From a virus, in the IMG/VR virus record IMGVR_UViG_3300024346_000244, positions 1 through 35,234 of that record: DNA of 35,234 bases. The stretch is one strand, 5' to 3'. Below the pieces are notes generated by a model. That model searched no databases and was not told the DNA's origin. It saw nothing but the letters and a program-made list of their open reading frames with translations. Positions 6,531 through 14,291 of this stretch are shown piece by piece; position 1 is the first letter of the stretch, and each line of letters starts with the position of its first letter. Position numbers and translations under genes: made by a program.

Positions 6531-8372
6531 ATGGCCAATTTAAGCGCATTAGTGCAAAGCATCCGCGATAACGGCGGTATGAAACCTGAGTTTCGAGCTG
6601 CCGACCTGGTGTCTGTAGACCGCGAAACCCGCACCGCCACCTTTAGTTTTAGTTCTGAGTATGAAGTACAGCGTTGGTGGGGTATGGAAATCCTTGACCA
6701 CAAGCCCGAATCCGTCCGCCTAGAACGCATTAATAGCGGTGGCGCACTGCTTTGGATGCATGACCGCTACGACCAGCGTGGAAAAGTCGTTGAAGCGCGT
6801 CTAGAAGGTGATCGCGGCATTTGCACTGTTCAGTTTAGCCGCAACCCCAAAGGGGAAGAATTGCTTAATGACGTAGAGGATCGCGTCATTACCCAAGTAT
6901 CCGTTGGCTACAACATCCACGAATTGGTGTTGGAGCGTAAAGAAGGTGATAACGAGTTTTACCGTGTCACCGACTGGGAACCAACAGAGATTTCATTCGT
7001 TTCCATTGCGGCTGACCCCACGGTCGGTGTCGGTCGCTCGCAGGAAAATCAAACCTACCGACCAGTAAACTTAAAAGGGGTGTCCGCCATGGATCCAGTA
7101 GTAGATGTAGTTGAAGAAGAACGCAGCGCGCCAGCGCCAGCAAAACCAACGCCAGCCGCTCGCGCCAGTGCGCCAGCCCAGCCAGCACAACCCGCAACTG
7201 TCGATCATGCGCGAGAAATCGCCAAAATTGGCGAGCAATACGGCGCAACCGAATTAGCCATGCGCTCAATCGGCGAAGGCCTAACCGTCGATCAGTTTAA
7301 AGACAAACTGTTAGACACTCATAAAGAACGTGCTGCCCAGCCAGATGCGGCTAGCACGATGGGTGACATTGGCCTGACTGACAAAGAACTGCGCCAGTAC
7401 AGCTTAATGAATGTTGTTCGCGGGCTAGCCAGCGGCAACATGAAAAAATACGCAGGCTTTGAGCAAGAAGTATCAGAAGCCATGGCAGAGCGTATGAGCA
7501 AAGACCCTAACGGCTTATTCGTACCATACGAAGTGCTTGGTGCGGGTATGCGTACCCAGTCAGTGGGTACGGCTGCAAAAGGGGGTAACTTAGTTGCTAC
7601 TGAGTTGCACTCGGAAATGTTCATCGAAGCCCTGCGCCAGCGCTCCGTCATGGGCATGATGGGCGTACGCATGATGTCTGGTCTGGTCGGTAACATCGAC
7701 ATTCCAAAGCAAGCGGGTACCGCGACGTTCTACTGGCTCAACGAAGATCAAGACGTTACTGATTCTGACGTAGATTTCGGTCTGGTCAGCATGACCCCGC
7801 GCACTGTTGCTGGTTCTGTGCCCATTACTCGGCGTTTAATGCTGCAAACTAGCATTTCAATCGAACAGTTAATTCGTGACGACTTAATGCGCGGTTTGGC
7901 TGATGCGATCGACAACGATGTGTTGGCAACTATCAAAGCAACCTCGGGCATTGGCGCGGTGACCATTGGTGGTACTGCTGGCGCACCAACGCCAACTTGG
8001 GCGAAGGTTTGCGAACTGGAAACCGATGTTGCAGAAGCCAACGCGGCAGGCCTAGGCATGGGCTACATCTTCCGTCCAAGCATGAATCAGGTGTTAAAAA
8101 CCACCGAGCGTTTTGCTAACACTGGCAAAACACTGATGAATGACGACGGCACTATGAACGGCTACCGTACCGAATCGACTACGCAAATGACCGCTGGTCA
8201 AATTCTGTTTGGTCGCTTCGATCAAGCGATGGTTGGCTTGTGGGGTGCGGTCGATTTGGTGGTTGATAAATCTACCAAAGCGGCCTCTGGCGGTACTGTG
8301 TTACGCATCTTCCAAGATTGCGACAGCGTTGTTCGTCACCCTGGTGCGTTCTCGTTGGGCGCAACGGCGTAA
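6531..8372 (+). CDS. Fused prohead protease and HK97-fold major capsid protein
   Basis: A 613-residue polyprotein. The ATG at 6531 is preferred over 6519 because GGAG (6521-6524) sits 6 nt before it. Residues 1-175 are an S78-type prohead protease: WMHDRYDQRGKV holds the probable catalytic His and ITQVSVGYNI the probable Ser. A Pro/Ala-rich linker (about residues 196-225, APAPAKPTPAARASAPAQ) follows, then a scaffold-like delta region, then the capsid domain from about residue 335 (KGGNLVATELHSEMFIEALR). The protease would cut itself and the delta region off during maturation. A strong internal start at 7089 may give separate capsid precursor. Lambda keeps these functions on two genes. Confidence 0.88.
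   Translation: MANLSALVQSIRDNGGMKPEFRAADLVSVDRETRTATFSFSSEYEVQRWWGMEILDHKPESVRLERINSGGALLWMHDRYDQRGKVVEARLEGDRGICTVQFSRNPKGEELLNDVEDRVITQVSVGYNIHELVLERKEGDNEFYRVTDWEPTEISFVSIAADPTVGVGRSQENQTYRPVNLKGVSAMDPVVDVVEEERSAPAPAKPTPAARASAPAQPAQPATVDHAREIAKIGEQYGATELAMRSIGEGLTVDQFKDKLLDTHKERAAQPDAASTMGDIGLTDKELRQYSLMNVVRGLASGNMKKYAGFEQEVSEAMAERMSKDPNGLFVPYEVLGAGMRTQSVGTAAKGGNLVATELHSEMFIEALRQRSVMGMMGVRMMSGLVGNIDIPKQAGTATFYWLNEDQDVTDSDVDFGLVSMTPRTVAGSVPITRRLMLQTSISIEQLIRDDLMRGLADAIDNDVLATIKATSGIGAVTIGGTAGAPTPTWAKVCELETDVAEANAAGLGMGYIFRPSMNQVLKTTERFANTGKTLMNDDGTMNGYRTESTTQMTAGQILFGRFDQAMVGLWGAVDLVVDKSTKAASGGTVLRIFQDCDSVVRHPGAFSLGATA
7073..7091 (+). promoter_or_regulatory. Internal ribosome binding site and start for capsid precursor
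   Basis: AAAAGGGG at 7073-7080 lies 8 nt before an in-frame ATG at 7089 within the protease-capsid gene, at the junction between the protease and the Pro/Ala linker. A product from here would be 427 residues: linker, delta region and capsid domain without the protease. That would let the phage make more capsid subunits than protease. Confidence 0.5.
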
Positions 8373-8400
8373 GCCAAGCGCGCTGGTAAAAAATGCCCAT

Positions 8401-8430
8401 AAAAAGCCGACCATCGAGTCGGCTTTTTTG
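8401..8430 (+). terminator. Intrinsic terminator after the capsid gene
   Basis: AAAAAGCCGAC (8401-8411) and GTCGGCTTTTTT (8418-8429) form a 6-bp GC stem extended by an A/T run. It lies 28 nt after the capsid stop and before the head-completion genes. Its symmetric A/T flanks make it able to work on both strands. Confidence 0.8.
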
Positions 8431-8463
8431 ATTCTAAATTTTTAAATTAAAGAGGCCACTATC

Positions 8464-8715
8464 ATGGCAAAACCAACTGTAAAAAAAGCGACCGTTAAAC
8501 TCATTCGCTCGATCTATATCAACGGATCATTAGTGCCTGCAACGCAAGCAGGTAAAACCAAAGACGCACCGGCAACCGCTACCGTTATCGACTTGCCAGC
8601 TACCTTGGCGGCTGAGCTGGTTGCTAATAGCAAGGCCGTGCTTGCGGATGCAAAAGAGAAAGCCAATTTCTCGATTGCGGAACCGTCAGACGATGACGAC
8701 CTAGCGGATATCTAA
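8464..8715 (+). CDS. Small head protein, gpFI/DUF7210-like
   Basis: An 83-residue protein in the position of lambda FI. Residues 8-50 (VKLIRSIYINGSLVPATQAG, VIDLPATLAAELVANSKA) follow the pattern of small beta-rich phage proteins: a strand, 'xNGxxVPAG', and a helix beginning 'LPxxxAAELVxxG'. The acidic tail ends SDDDDLADI. FI in lambda aids DNA packaging onto proheads; whether this protein does so is unknown. It begins after the capsid terminator with AAAGAGG upstream. Confidence 0.5.
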   Translation: MAKPTVKKATVKLIRSIYINGSLVPATQAGKTKDAPATATVIDLPATLAAELVANSKAVLADAKEKANFSIAEPSDDDDLADI

Positions 8716-8718
8716 TCC

Positions 8719-8928
8719 GTGACACCGATCCGCGTACTCTCACCCGTTAAGTACGGCGGTATAGCGTTATTGCCTACCGATAGCGGTCTTTCTGGGCCGC
8801 TATTTTCGGTAGGCGACGCTTTTGCAAGTGACTGGATCGCCAGCGGCAAGGCTGAATCCATAACACCCACCGCCACCGATACGGTTACCGAGTTGATCTA
8901 TGAGCCAGAACCCGACCCTGCAGTCTGA
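8719..8928 (+). CDS. Small hypothetical head-region protein
   Basis: A 69-residue protein starting at GTG three bases after the previous stop. Its core (VLSPVKYGGIALLPTDSG, FSVGDAFASDWIASGKAE) has the same strand-G-strand-helix pattern as the preceding gene, so the two may be diverged tandem copies of one small domain. It overlaps the FII-like gene by 29 nt. The role is unknown; position suggests head completion or packaging. Confidence 0.5.
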   Translation: MTPIRVLSPVKYGGIALLPTDSGLSGPLFSVGDAFASDWIASGKAESITPTATDTVTELIYEPEPDPAV

Positions 8929-9184
8929 TATCGATGCCGATATGGACGTGTTTTTTAGCGATCACGACACGGGCGCAGTTATTAACGGCAACGTCATAAC
9001 CGGTTTTTTTTCATCCGGTGACAGCGCATTTATGGATGCCGCAATACCCTATTTCGAAGCGCCTGCGGGCCGATTAACAGCGGTTCGGCGGGGCGACTCG
9101 GTAGAGATTGATAGCCAGCAATATCAAGTGGTGGGAATCGATTTCCCTGCCGGCCGTATTCGTTTAACCCTAGGGCGTGGCTAA
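8900..9184 (+). CDS. Head-tail joining protein, lambda gpFII-like
   Basis: A 94-residue protein. The C-terminal half (FEAPAGRLTAVRRGDSVEIDSQQYQV, then VGIDFPAGRIRLTLGRG) shows the beta-barrel pattern of FII and related attachment proteins, which bind the head-completion protein and create the tail docking surface. Lambda FII has 117 residues. The stop overlaps the start of the next gene (TAATG). Gene order FI-FII-Z-U-V is exactly that of lambda. Confidence 0.7.
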   Translation: MSQNPTLQSDIDADMDVFFSDHDTGAVINGNVITGFFSSGDSAFMDAAIPYFEAPAGRLTAVRRGDSVEIDSQQYQVVGIDFPAGRIRLTLGRG

Positions 9185-9819
9185 TGGCTAAAGCAGCATT
9201 TAATCTCACTGGCAACGTGCTAACCGACGTAAAGCAGCTATCAAAACAACTGAAAAAAATTGCAGGTGTCGAAGTTGTGCGCGCTCATACCCGCGTATTA
9301 AACGCGATTGCCCGAAAAGTAAAAACTGCGACATTGCGCAACGCCTCTAAAAAATTAAAGGTCAAAAATAAAGACCTGCGCTACATGAAGGCAGACGGAA
9401 AAGGTGAGCGTATTTCAGTGTTTAAGGCCAATGCCAGTAACCAAAAAATATTGCGTTCAGAGGTTAAATCATACGGCACCGGCATACCGCTAAGCCGATT
9501 AAATCCAAAGCAAACAAAAAGCGGAGTGCGCACCCGTGCAAAAGTGGCGGCGGGCGCATTTATCGCAACCCCAACGGCCAAGCCAGTTGGCAGCGTCAAG
9601 GGACGATATAAAAAAAGTAGCAAGCGCTTTGATGGCCAAACAGAAGTATTTAAGCGCATTACTAACGAACGCTACCCATTGCGAGTTGAGCGTTTAAACG
9701 TTGCCAAGATTATCAGCACGGAATTGAAAAAAGCCGCCAACGATATTGTTGCAAATGAAGCGGCTACCATGCTGTTAAAAGAATTTGAGTATCGCCTAAT
9801 GCGGAAAATAGGAAAATAA
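9184..9819 (+). CDS. Minor tail protein Z-like (tail completion)
   Basis: A 211-residue basic protein of the lambda gpZ type, required at the end of tail assembly. Features: long N-terminal helices (VKQLSKQLKKIAGVEVVRAHTR near residue 12), a lysine-rich region (ASKKLKVKNKDLR), a central beta part, and a C-terminal helix rich in Ala and basic residues. It lies between the FII-like and U-like genes, as in lambda. Confidence 0.7.
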   Translation: MAKAAFNLTGNVLTDVKQLSKQLKKIAGVEVVRAHTRVLNAIARKVKTATLRNASKKLKVKNKDLRYMKADGKGERISVFKANASNQKILRSEVKSYGTGIPLSRLNPKQTKSGVRTRAKVAAGAFIATPTAKPVGSVKGRYKKSSKRFDGQTEVFKRITNERYPLRVERLNVAKIISTELKKAANDIVANEAATMLLKEFEYRLMRKIGK

Positions 9820-10212
9820 ATGGCCACACGTAAACAAATTCGCGAAGCGGTTAAAGCCCGCATTTCTTCGGCGTTTACCACCGTTTATTCATCATGGCGC
9901 AACCAAGTAGACCCGCGTGATTTTCCTTGTGCCATGGTGTATTTCGAAGGTGGTCAGCCCGAAGGCGTACACGGCAACTACGAAACCGAAGCGCTAATCA
10001 CTGTTGAGATCTGGGAGCACGATGCTAGCAACCTAGACGACGCCCTCGATCTACTTGGCAACCAAACCAAGGCATTAATCGAACAAGACGACACCCTTGC
10101 AGGCGTTATCGACGGCATGGTGCTGAATAATTTTGATTACGACCGCGATCCCGACTCATTTGCCGGGATGCTAACCCTAACATTTAACGTAACTTATCAA
10201 GACGAGGACTAA
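9820..10212 (+). CDS. Tail terminator protein, lambda gpU-like
   Basis: A 130-residue protein (lambda gpU has 131) that caps the tail tube and joins it to the head. It opens with RKQIREAVKARISSAFTTVY, then FPCAMVYFEGGQPEGVHGNYETEALITVEIWE, and ends with beta strands FAGMLTLTFNVTYQDED, matching the alpha/beta fold of gpU. It starts directly after the Z-like stop and is followed 3 nt later by the major tail gene. Confidence 0.8.
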   Translation: MATRKQIREAVKARISSAFTTVYSSWRNQVDPRDFPCAMVYFEGGQPEGVHGNYETEALITVEIWEHDASNLDDALDLLGNQTKALIEQDDTLAGVIDGMVLNNFDYDRDPDSFAGMLTLTFNVTYQDED

Positions 10213-10215
10213 CCC

Positions 10216-10656
10216 ATGTCACTTAATCGCCATATTGACTTCTGCATTTACGACGAAGCCAGTACCAACACCGACAAATTCGAGCGCGTAGGTTCAGTGC
10301 AGGCCTTGGGCGGTATTGATTTAACTGCCGAAACCAACGAAAACACGCCTTACGGCTCCGATCAAGGCGACTATCGTGGCTTTGACTATGGCCTAAAAGA
10401 TGCGGGTGAGTTGAGTGCTACCATTCGTTATGAAAGCGCCAACGCCAACGCCCAAGTACTGGCCGATGCCTTTCACAACGGCACCAAAGTGCAGATCGCG
10501 CTTAAATTCCCTGCAGCACAAGGCAAGCAATTTCAGGCCACTGTGTTGGTGACTAAATTAGCGATCCCGATGGACATTGGCGCGAAAACAGACCGCCAAT
10601 TCACCATGAAAATCGACGGCGAGCCAACATTCGCAACCTTGGTGCCGCTAGCATGA
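10216..10656 (+). CDS. Major tail tube protein, gpV-like
   Basis: A 146-residue protein expected to form the stacked hexamers of the siphovirus tail tube. It is beta-rich, acidic and lacks charged clusters. Segments such as FERVGSVQALGGIDLTAETN, AGELSATIRYESANANAQ, KFPAAQGKQFQATVLVTKLAIP and RQFTMKIDGEPTF fit tube protein strands. Lambda gpV has a C-terminal Ig domain (246 residues) that is missing here. Confidence 0.75.
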   Translation: MSLNRHIDFCIYDEASTNTDKFERVGSVQALGGIDLTAETNENTPYGSDQGDYRGFDYGLKDAGELSATIRYESANANAQVLADAFHNGTKVQIALKFPAAQGKQFQATVLVTKLAIPMDIGAKTDRQFTMKIDGEPTFATLVPLA

Positions 10657-11099
10657 TCTGGCTAATGTCGCTGTTAATCAGCGCCTTGGTTTGGCTGCAA
10701 CTGCTAGACCGCTATGGCAAGTTAGAGCACTTCATGCCCGACATTAAAATCGGGCATTTTTACGTCGGTACTATCAGTGCATTTGAGCACTCAGTATTCA
10801 GCGATGCCTTGCGTGAGCTTGCTGATATGCAAATAGATGTGGCCGAGGGTAATGCACGCTTTGAAATGCTGCGCCTGCAAGTTATAGCCATGTGTTGCTG
10901 CGATCGCTTCGGGTGGCGGGTATACGATCACAATAATCAGGCTCACTTGCGCGAGTTGCAAGACCTGCCGCAATACATGCTCGAAGAGCTGGCGAACGCC
11001 GTTGCTATAAAAACAAGGCTGAGTTGGGTAGGTGTTAAAACCGAAGCGAGTGAGGCCGAAGAAGAGCACGAAAGCGAGCTGGCTACAAACCCCTCGTAG
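10653..11099 (+). CDS. Tail assembly chaperone, gpG-like
   Basis: Up to 148 residues in the position of lambda G. The first start overlaps the V stop (ATGA) but gives an odd hydrophobic N-terminus (MIWLMSLLISALVWLQLL). The ATG at 10734 gives MPDIKIGHFYVGTISAFEHS, which aligns better with the start of lambda G; that product would be 121 residues. The acidic tail (EASEAEEEHESE) is typical of chaperone G. G proteins bind the tape measure and tube protein during tail assembly. The 3' end carries a -1 frameshift signal giving the longer GT form. Confidence 0.7.
   Translation: MIWLMSLLISALVWLQLLDRYGKLEHFMPDIKIGHFYVGTISAFEHSVFSDALRELADMQIDVAEGNARFEMLRLQVIAMCCCDRFGWRVYDHNNQAHLRELQDLPQYMLEELANAVAIKTRLSWVGVKTEASEAEEEHESELATNPS
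10734..10761 (+). terminator. Terminator-like hairpin over the probable gpG start codon
   Basis: ATGCCCGA (10734-10741) and TCGGGCAT (10750-10757) are a perfect 8-bp inverted repeat followed by TTTT. The first ATG of the stem is the alternative start of the G-like gene. It could be an intrinsic terminator, or a structure that holds down translation of the chaperone relative to the major tail protein just upstream. Confidence 0.45.
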
Positions 11100-11119
11100 G
11101 CCAGCAGCACCGGCGCTGG
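11087..11119 (+). promoter_or_regulatory. Programmed -1 frameshift signal (G to GT)
   Basis: The heptamer A AAC CCC at 11087-11093 is an X XXY YYZ slippery site correctly placed in the G reading frame. It lies 3 nt before the G stop codon TAG (11097-11099). Downstream, CCAGC (11101-11105) and GCTGG (11115-11119) form a stem 7 nt after the heptamer. The T frame is open from 11054 to 11419. All elements match lambda-type G-GT frameshifting, though the heptamer differs from lambda's GGGAAAG. Confidence 0.65.
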
Positions 11120-11419
11120 GCATTTCGCCTAGCGATGATCTGCGGTGAATGGAATGTTGATAAATTACTGCATCAAATGCCCGCGCATTTAGCAGTAGAG
11201 TGGCAAACATTCCTCGCCCTAGAGCCTCACGGGGCATTAGCAGATGACCTGCGTTCTGCTCAGGTTTGCGCGCTGCTGGCCAACATCAACGCCCCCAAAG
11301 GGCGAAGTTACAAAATCCAAGACTTTGTCGTAAACACCTACATTCCGCCGAAAAAACAAACGGCAGAAGAGATGTTTGCACTACTCGAAGGCATGTTCCC
11401 AAATGGCAAAAAACACTGA
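11093..11419 (+). CDS. gpT-like domain, made as GT fusion by -1 frameshift
   Basis: The conserved gpT pattern (QQHRRWAFRLAMICGEW, then AVEWQTFLALEPHGALADDLRSAQ, ANINAPKGRSYKIQDF) begins upstream of the first ATG of this frame (11135). The domain is therefore most likely reached by frameshift from the G-like gene and not by independent initiation. The fusion would be about 255 residues from the start at 10653, or about 228 from 10734. In lambda, GT links the tape measure to tube subunits. The frame overlaps the tape measure start. Confidence 0.7.
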   Translation, partial: LVGQQHRRWAFRLAMICGEWNVDKLLHQMPAHLAVEWQTFLALEPHGALADDLRSAQVCALLANINAPKGRSYKIQDFVVNTYIPPKKQTAEEMFALLEGMFPNGKKH

Positions 11420-13787
11420 ATTAAAAGTCCGCATTACGGGCGACAGCGCAAGCTATACGAACCAAGTATTTAAAGCGACCGCTGCCAACGATGCGTTTGG
11501 TAACTCAGTGCATGGCGTTAGCAAAGGGCTGGTTGCGATTAACGGCCCTCTAGGCGGGATCGCCTCGCGGTTTGAAGCCGTGCGTGGCATAGTGTCTGCT
11601 AATACCGTTGGCTGGGTTGGCTTGGGTGCTGCTATTACCGGCGCCTCGGCGGTTTTATTATCGTCAATCAAAACGTACAACCAACACGAACAGCAGCAGC
11701 TAAAAGTTCAGCAGCTGCTAAAAACCACGGGATATGCTGCGGGGTTAAGCGCCCAAGAGCTACAAACTCAAGCCGAAGAAGTCGCGCTTAGCACACTGGC
11801 CAGCGTTACTGGCATTCAAGAGGCCCAAGGTGCTCTATTAACGTTTAAAAGCGTGCAAGGCGAGACATTCACCGAAGCCATCGAACTGTCACAAGATATG
11901 GCGGCGGTATTTGGCGGCACGGCTAAAGATAAAGCCCTGCAATTAGGTAAGGCATTACAAGACCCGATAAAAGGCATTAACGCGCTGTCTCGCTCGGGAG
12001 TAAGTTTTAGCGACTCGCAAAAAGCCATGATTAAATCCATGGTAGAAACCGGCGATAAAGTCGGTGCGCAACGAATTATTTTAGAAGAACTCGCCAATCA
12101 AGTTGAGGGTGCAGGTTCTGCTCAGGCGGGTGGTCTAGCAGGCTCTATCGACACCCTCGGCCAGAGCTGGGAAAAGCTGCAAATTAATCTCGCCAAAGGC
12201 ACTGCGGCTGAAACCGCAACCGATTGGATCAATGGTTTAGCCAATGCATTTTATCGCCTGGGCGAAGCAATCGAACCATCAGTCAAGGGTTTAGAAACCC
12301 AGCTAACAATATTAGAAAATCGTTTAAATAGCGGTTTCTTCGGTCGCAATAAAGACAGCCAAAAATCAGCGGTTTTAAAACAAATTGAGGAAGTTAATCA
12401 AGCCCTATTAATTACCAAAGCGCGCAGCGGTGATCTCGAATCGCTTGATACGCTGATAGGTAAAACTCAATCCAAGATTGAGAATATGAAAAAGCCTGCG
12501 GAACAAGGAGAAAAAGAAAAAGGTATTAGTTGGTTACCAGAGTGGTTGCAGCCAAGCGGTGAAGGGTCTAGTGGTGGGCGTAGTGCGAAAGCTGACGAAC
12601 TATCTAAAGCCAAAGCGCTTTCATCCGAACGAGCCTTTCTCAAGGAAATGCAGGCGTTAAGAGATGATGCTCAAAAAATAAAAGATGAATCTGCGGCAAC
12701 TAAAAAGGCCGAAGAAGCAAAAGATCAAGCTGCAACAGAGGACAAGCAAAAAGCCGCTGCGGACAAAGCAAAAACCAAAGCTCAGTCAGATCTCCAATCG
12801 CTCCGTAAAACTCTAGCCGACAAAAAAGAACTCGAGCAAATGGCGTACCTCGAACGCCAACAGGCAATAGAAAGTATTGCCGCTGCGGGAGCAATCGACG
12901 AAGCAGAGCGTTGGCAGTTAGAGACAGACAGTTTTGAAACCTATCAGCAACGCCTAACCGAAATTCAGCAAGCCGAACTCGACAAGCGCGATAAGGCCAA
13001 AAAAGACGCAGACGCCAATAGTTATATCCAGCTGTTGAACTCCATTGGCTTGGGCATGGAAGCAGAAACCGCCGCGCATGAAGAGCGTATGGGTAAGCTG
13101 CAAGAAAGCCTAGAGCAGCAGCGTATTACTCAGCAGCAATACGATGATATAGCCGTAGCTATGGAATCAATGCACGGCGCTCAAATGGCGGCAATACAAG
13201 CGCAAACTTATGGTGCAGTTGCAAGCCATTCGCTTAGCGCGATGGAAAGTCTAGGCAAGCAAAACTCTAAGTTTTATAAGATATTATTTGCAGCCCAAAA
13301 AGCGGCCGCCATTCCCTCAATTATTGTCGATACCGAAAAAGCAGCAACCAGCGCCTTAGCCTCAATGCCTGGGCCCGCCGGTATTACATTATCCGGATTT
13401 ATTCGCGGAATGGGTTACGCCTCTGCCGGGGTTGTAGCAGGCACCGCCATTGCAGGTGCCTTTGAAAACGGCGGCGTTGTACCTGGCAACAGCTACAGCG
13501 GCGATAAGCTGCTAGCTGCCGTTAACTCCGAAGAAATGATTTTAAACCGCGCCCAGCAAAACCAGCTATTCAAAATGGCCAACGGGCAGGGCGGTGGCAG
13601 TGCGAAGGGCGGCAATAACATTGTGCAAGTGATTAACGCCAGTAGCGGCACCAAAGCCACGACACAAGAAACCACCGACGGCCAAGGCAACACAGTAACC
13701 CAAGTTCTTGTCCACGATCTTGACAGCGACGGCGAAGTAACACGGCGCTTAATGAGCAAATTCCGCTTAAATCCGTACGGAAGTTAA
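11403..13787 (+). CDS. Tail tape measure protein, lambda gpH-like
   Basis: A 794-residue protein (lambda gpH has 853) whose length sets tail length and which passes into the host envelope at DNA ejection. I chose ATG 11403 over a TTG at 11376; GAAGG precedes it. Near residues 60-95 there is a hydrophobic stretch (GWVGLGAAITGASAVLLSSI). A tape-measure core follows (GVSFSDSQKAMIKSMVETG), then a long Lys/Glu/Ala/Gln coiled coil (about 380-520), hydrophobic segments near 635-690, and the typical C-terminal motif FENGGVVPGNSYSGDKLL...NSEEMILNRAQQ. Confidence 0.9.
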   Translation: MAKNTELKVRITGDSASYTNQVFKATAANDAFGNSVHGVSKGLVAINGPLGGIASRFEAVRGIVSANTVGWVGLGAAITGASAVLLSSIKTYNQHEQQQLKVQQLLKTTGYAAGLSAQELQTQAEEVALSTLASVTGIQEAQGALLTFKSVQGETFTEAIELSQDMAAVFGGTAKDKALQLGKALQDPIKGINALSRSGVSFSDSQKAMIKSMVETGDKVGAQRIILEELANQVEGAGSAQAGGLAGSIDTLGQSWEKLQINLAKGTAAETATDWINGLANAFYRLGEAIEPSVKGLETQLTILENRLNSGFFGRNKDSQKSAVLKQIEEVNQALLITKARSGDLESLDTLIGKTQSKIENMKKPAEQGEKEKGISWLPEWLQPSGEGSSGGRSAKADELSKAKALSSERAFLKEMQALRDDAQKIKDESAATKKAEEAKDQAATEDKQKAAADKAKTKAQSDLQSLRKTLADKKELEQMAYLERQQAIESIAAAGAIDEAERWQLETDSFETYQQRLTEIQQAELDKRDKAKKDADANSYIQLLNSIGLGMEAETAAHEERMGKLQESLEQQRITQQQYDDIAVAMESMHGAQMAAIQAQTYGAVASHSLSAMESLGKQNSKFYKILFAAQKAAAIPSIIVDTEKAATSALASMPGPAGITLSGFIRGMGYASAGVVAGTAIAGAFENGGVVPGNSYSGDKLLAAVNSEEMILNRAQQNQLFKMANGQGGGSAKGGNNIVQVINASSGTKATTQETTDGQGNTVTQVLVHDLDSDGEVTRRLMSKFRLNPYGS

Positions 13788-13788
13788 C

Positions 13789-14265
13789 ATGACCGACTAC
13801 ACCCGCTACCCAACTATATTGCCACTGCCGCAATTAATCGGTGCCGCGCCCAAGCGCCAAAGCGGCGTAGTGCGCGTACCCATGGAAAACGGCACCACAC
13901 GCAACCGTCGCCGGTTTCGTGGCCAGCCAGCCCGCGCAAGCCTGCGAATTTTATACACCAGCGCGCAACTGCAGGTATTTGAAAGCTGGGTAGATAATTT
14001 AATCGACGGCGGAGCGCTTCCGTTCACATTTCCCGTGCTCACATCCTCCGGCGTGATCGACCACACAGTAAAAATGATCGACGACTACACGCCAAAAGTA
14101 ATCAGCCCAAACCGCTGGGAAGTGAATGTGCAGATTGAAATTACCGATTTGGTAACCCTCAGTATCGACGACCTCGTCGGTCAGATCGAAGGCCTCGCCA
14201 ATGCCACTGGCCCGACCTACGACGCGCTCAACACCGCGCTAACCGACTACGTAACGCCGAATTAA
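13789..14265 (+). CDS. Minor tail protein, gpM-like distal tail component
   Basis: A 158-residue protein directly after the tape measure, where lambda has M. The beta-rich core LRILYTSAQLQVFESWVDNLIDGGALPFTF, then IDDYTPKVISPNRWEVNVQIEIT, resembles minor tail M / distal-tail proteins, in which a strand pair is followed by a helix and 'W..F....' type residues. A helical C-terminal extension (GQIEGLANATGPTYDALNTA) may contact the next proteins. It would form the ring between tube and tip. Confidence 0.55.
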   Translation: MTDYTRYPTILPLPQLIGAAPKRQSGVVRVPMENGTTRNRRRFRGQPARASLRILYTSAQLQVFESWVDNLIDGGALPFTFPVLTSSGVIDHTVKMIDDYTPKVISPNRWEVNVQIEITDLVTLSIDDLVGQIEGLANATGPTYDALNTALTDYVTPN

Positions 14266-14266
14266 A

Positions 14267-14291
14267 TTTATACATTATCAAGAGCATAAAT
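14267..14291 (+). promoter_or_regulatory. Repeat of the TTTATACATTATC element before the receptor-binding module
   Basis: TTTATACATTATC at 14267-14279 is identical to 508-520 in the candidate late promoter region. It lies 12 nt before the tail-spike start, too close for a standard promoter with a leader, but it marks the left border of the AT-richer module. A chance match of 13 bp in 35 kb is unlikely but possible. Confidence 0.3.

Noticed and set aside
11135-11419. Independent initiation of the gpT-like protein at ATG 11135
   Set aside because: The conserved gpT pattern begins upstream of this ATG, there is no ribosome site, and a slippery site with downstream stem is present in the overlap.
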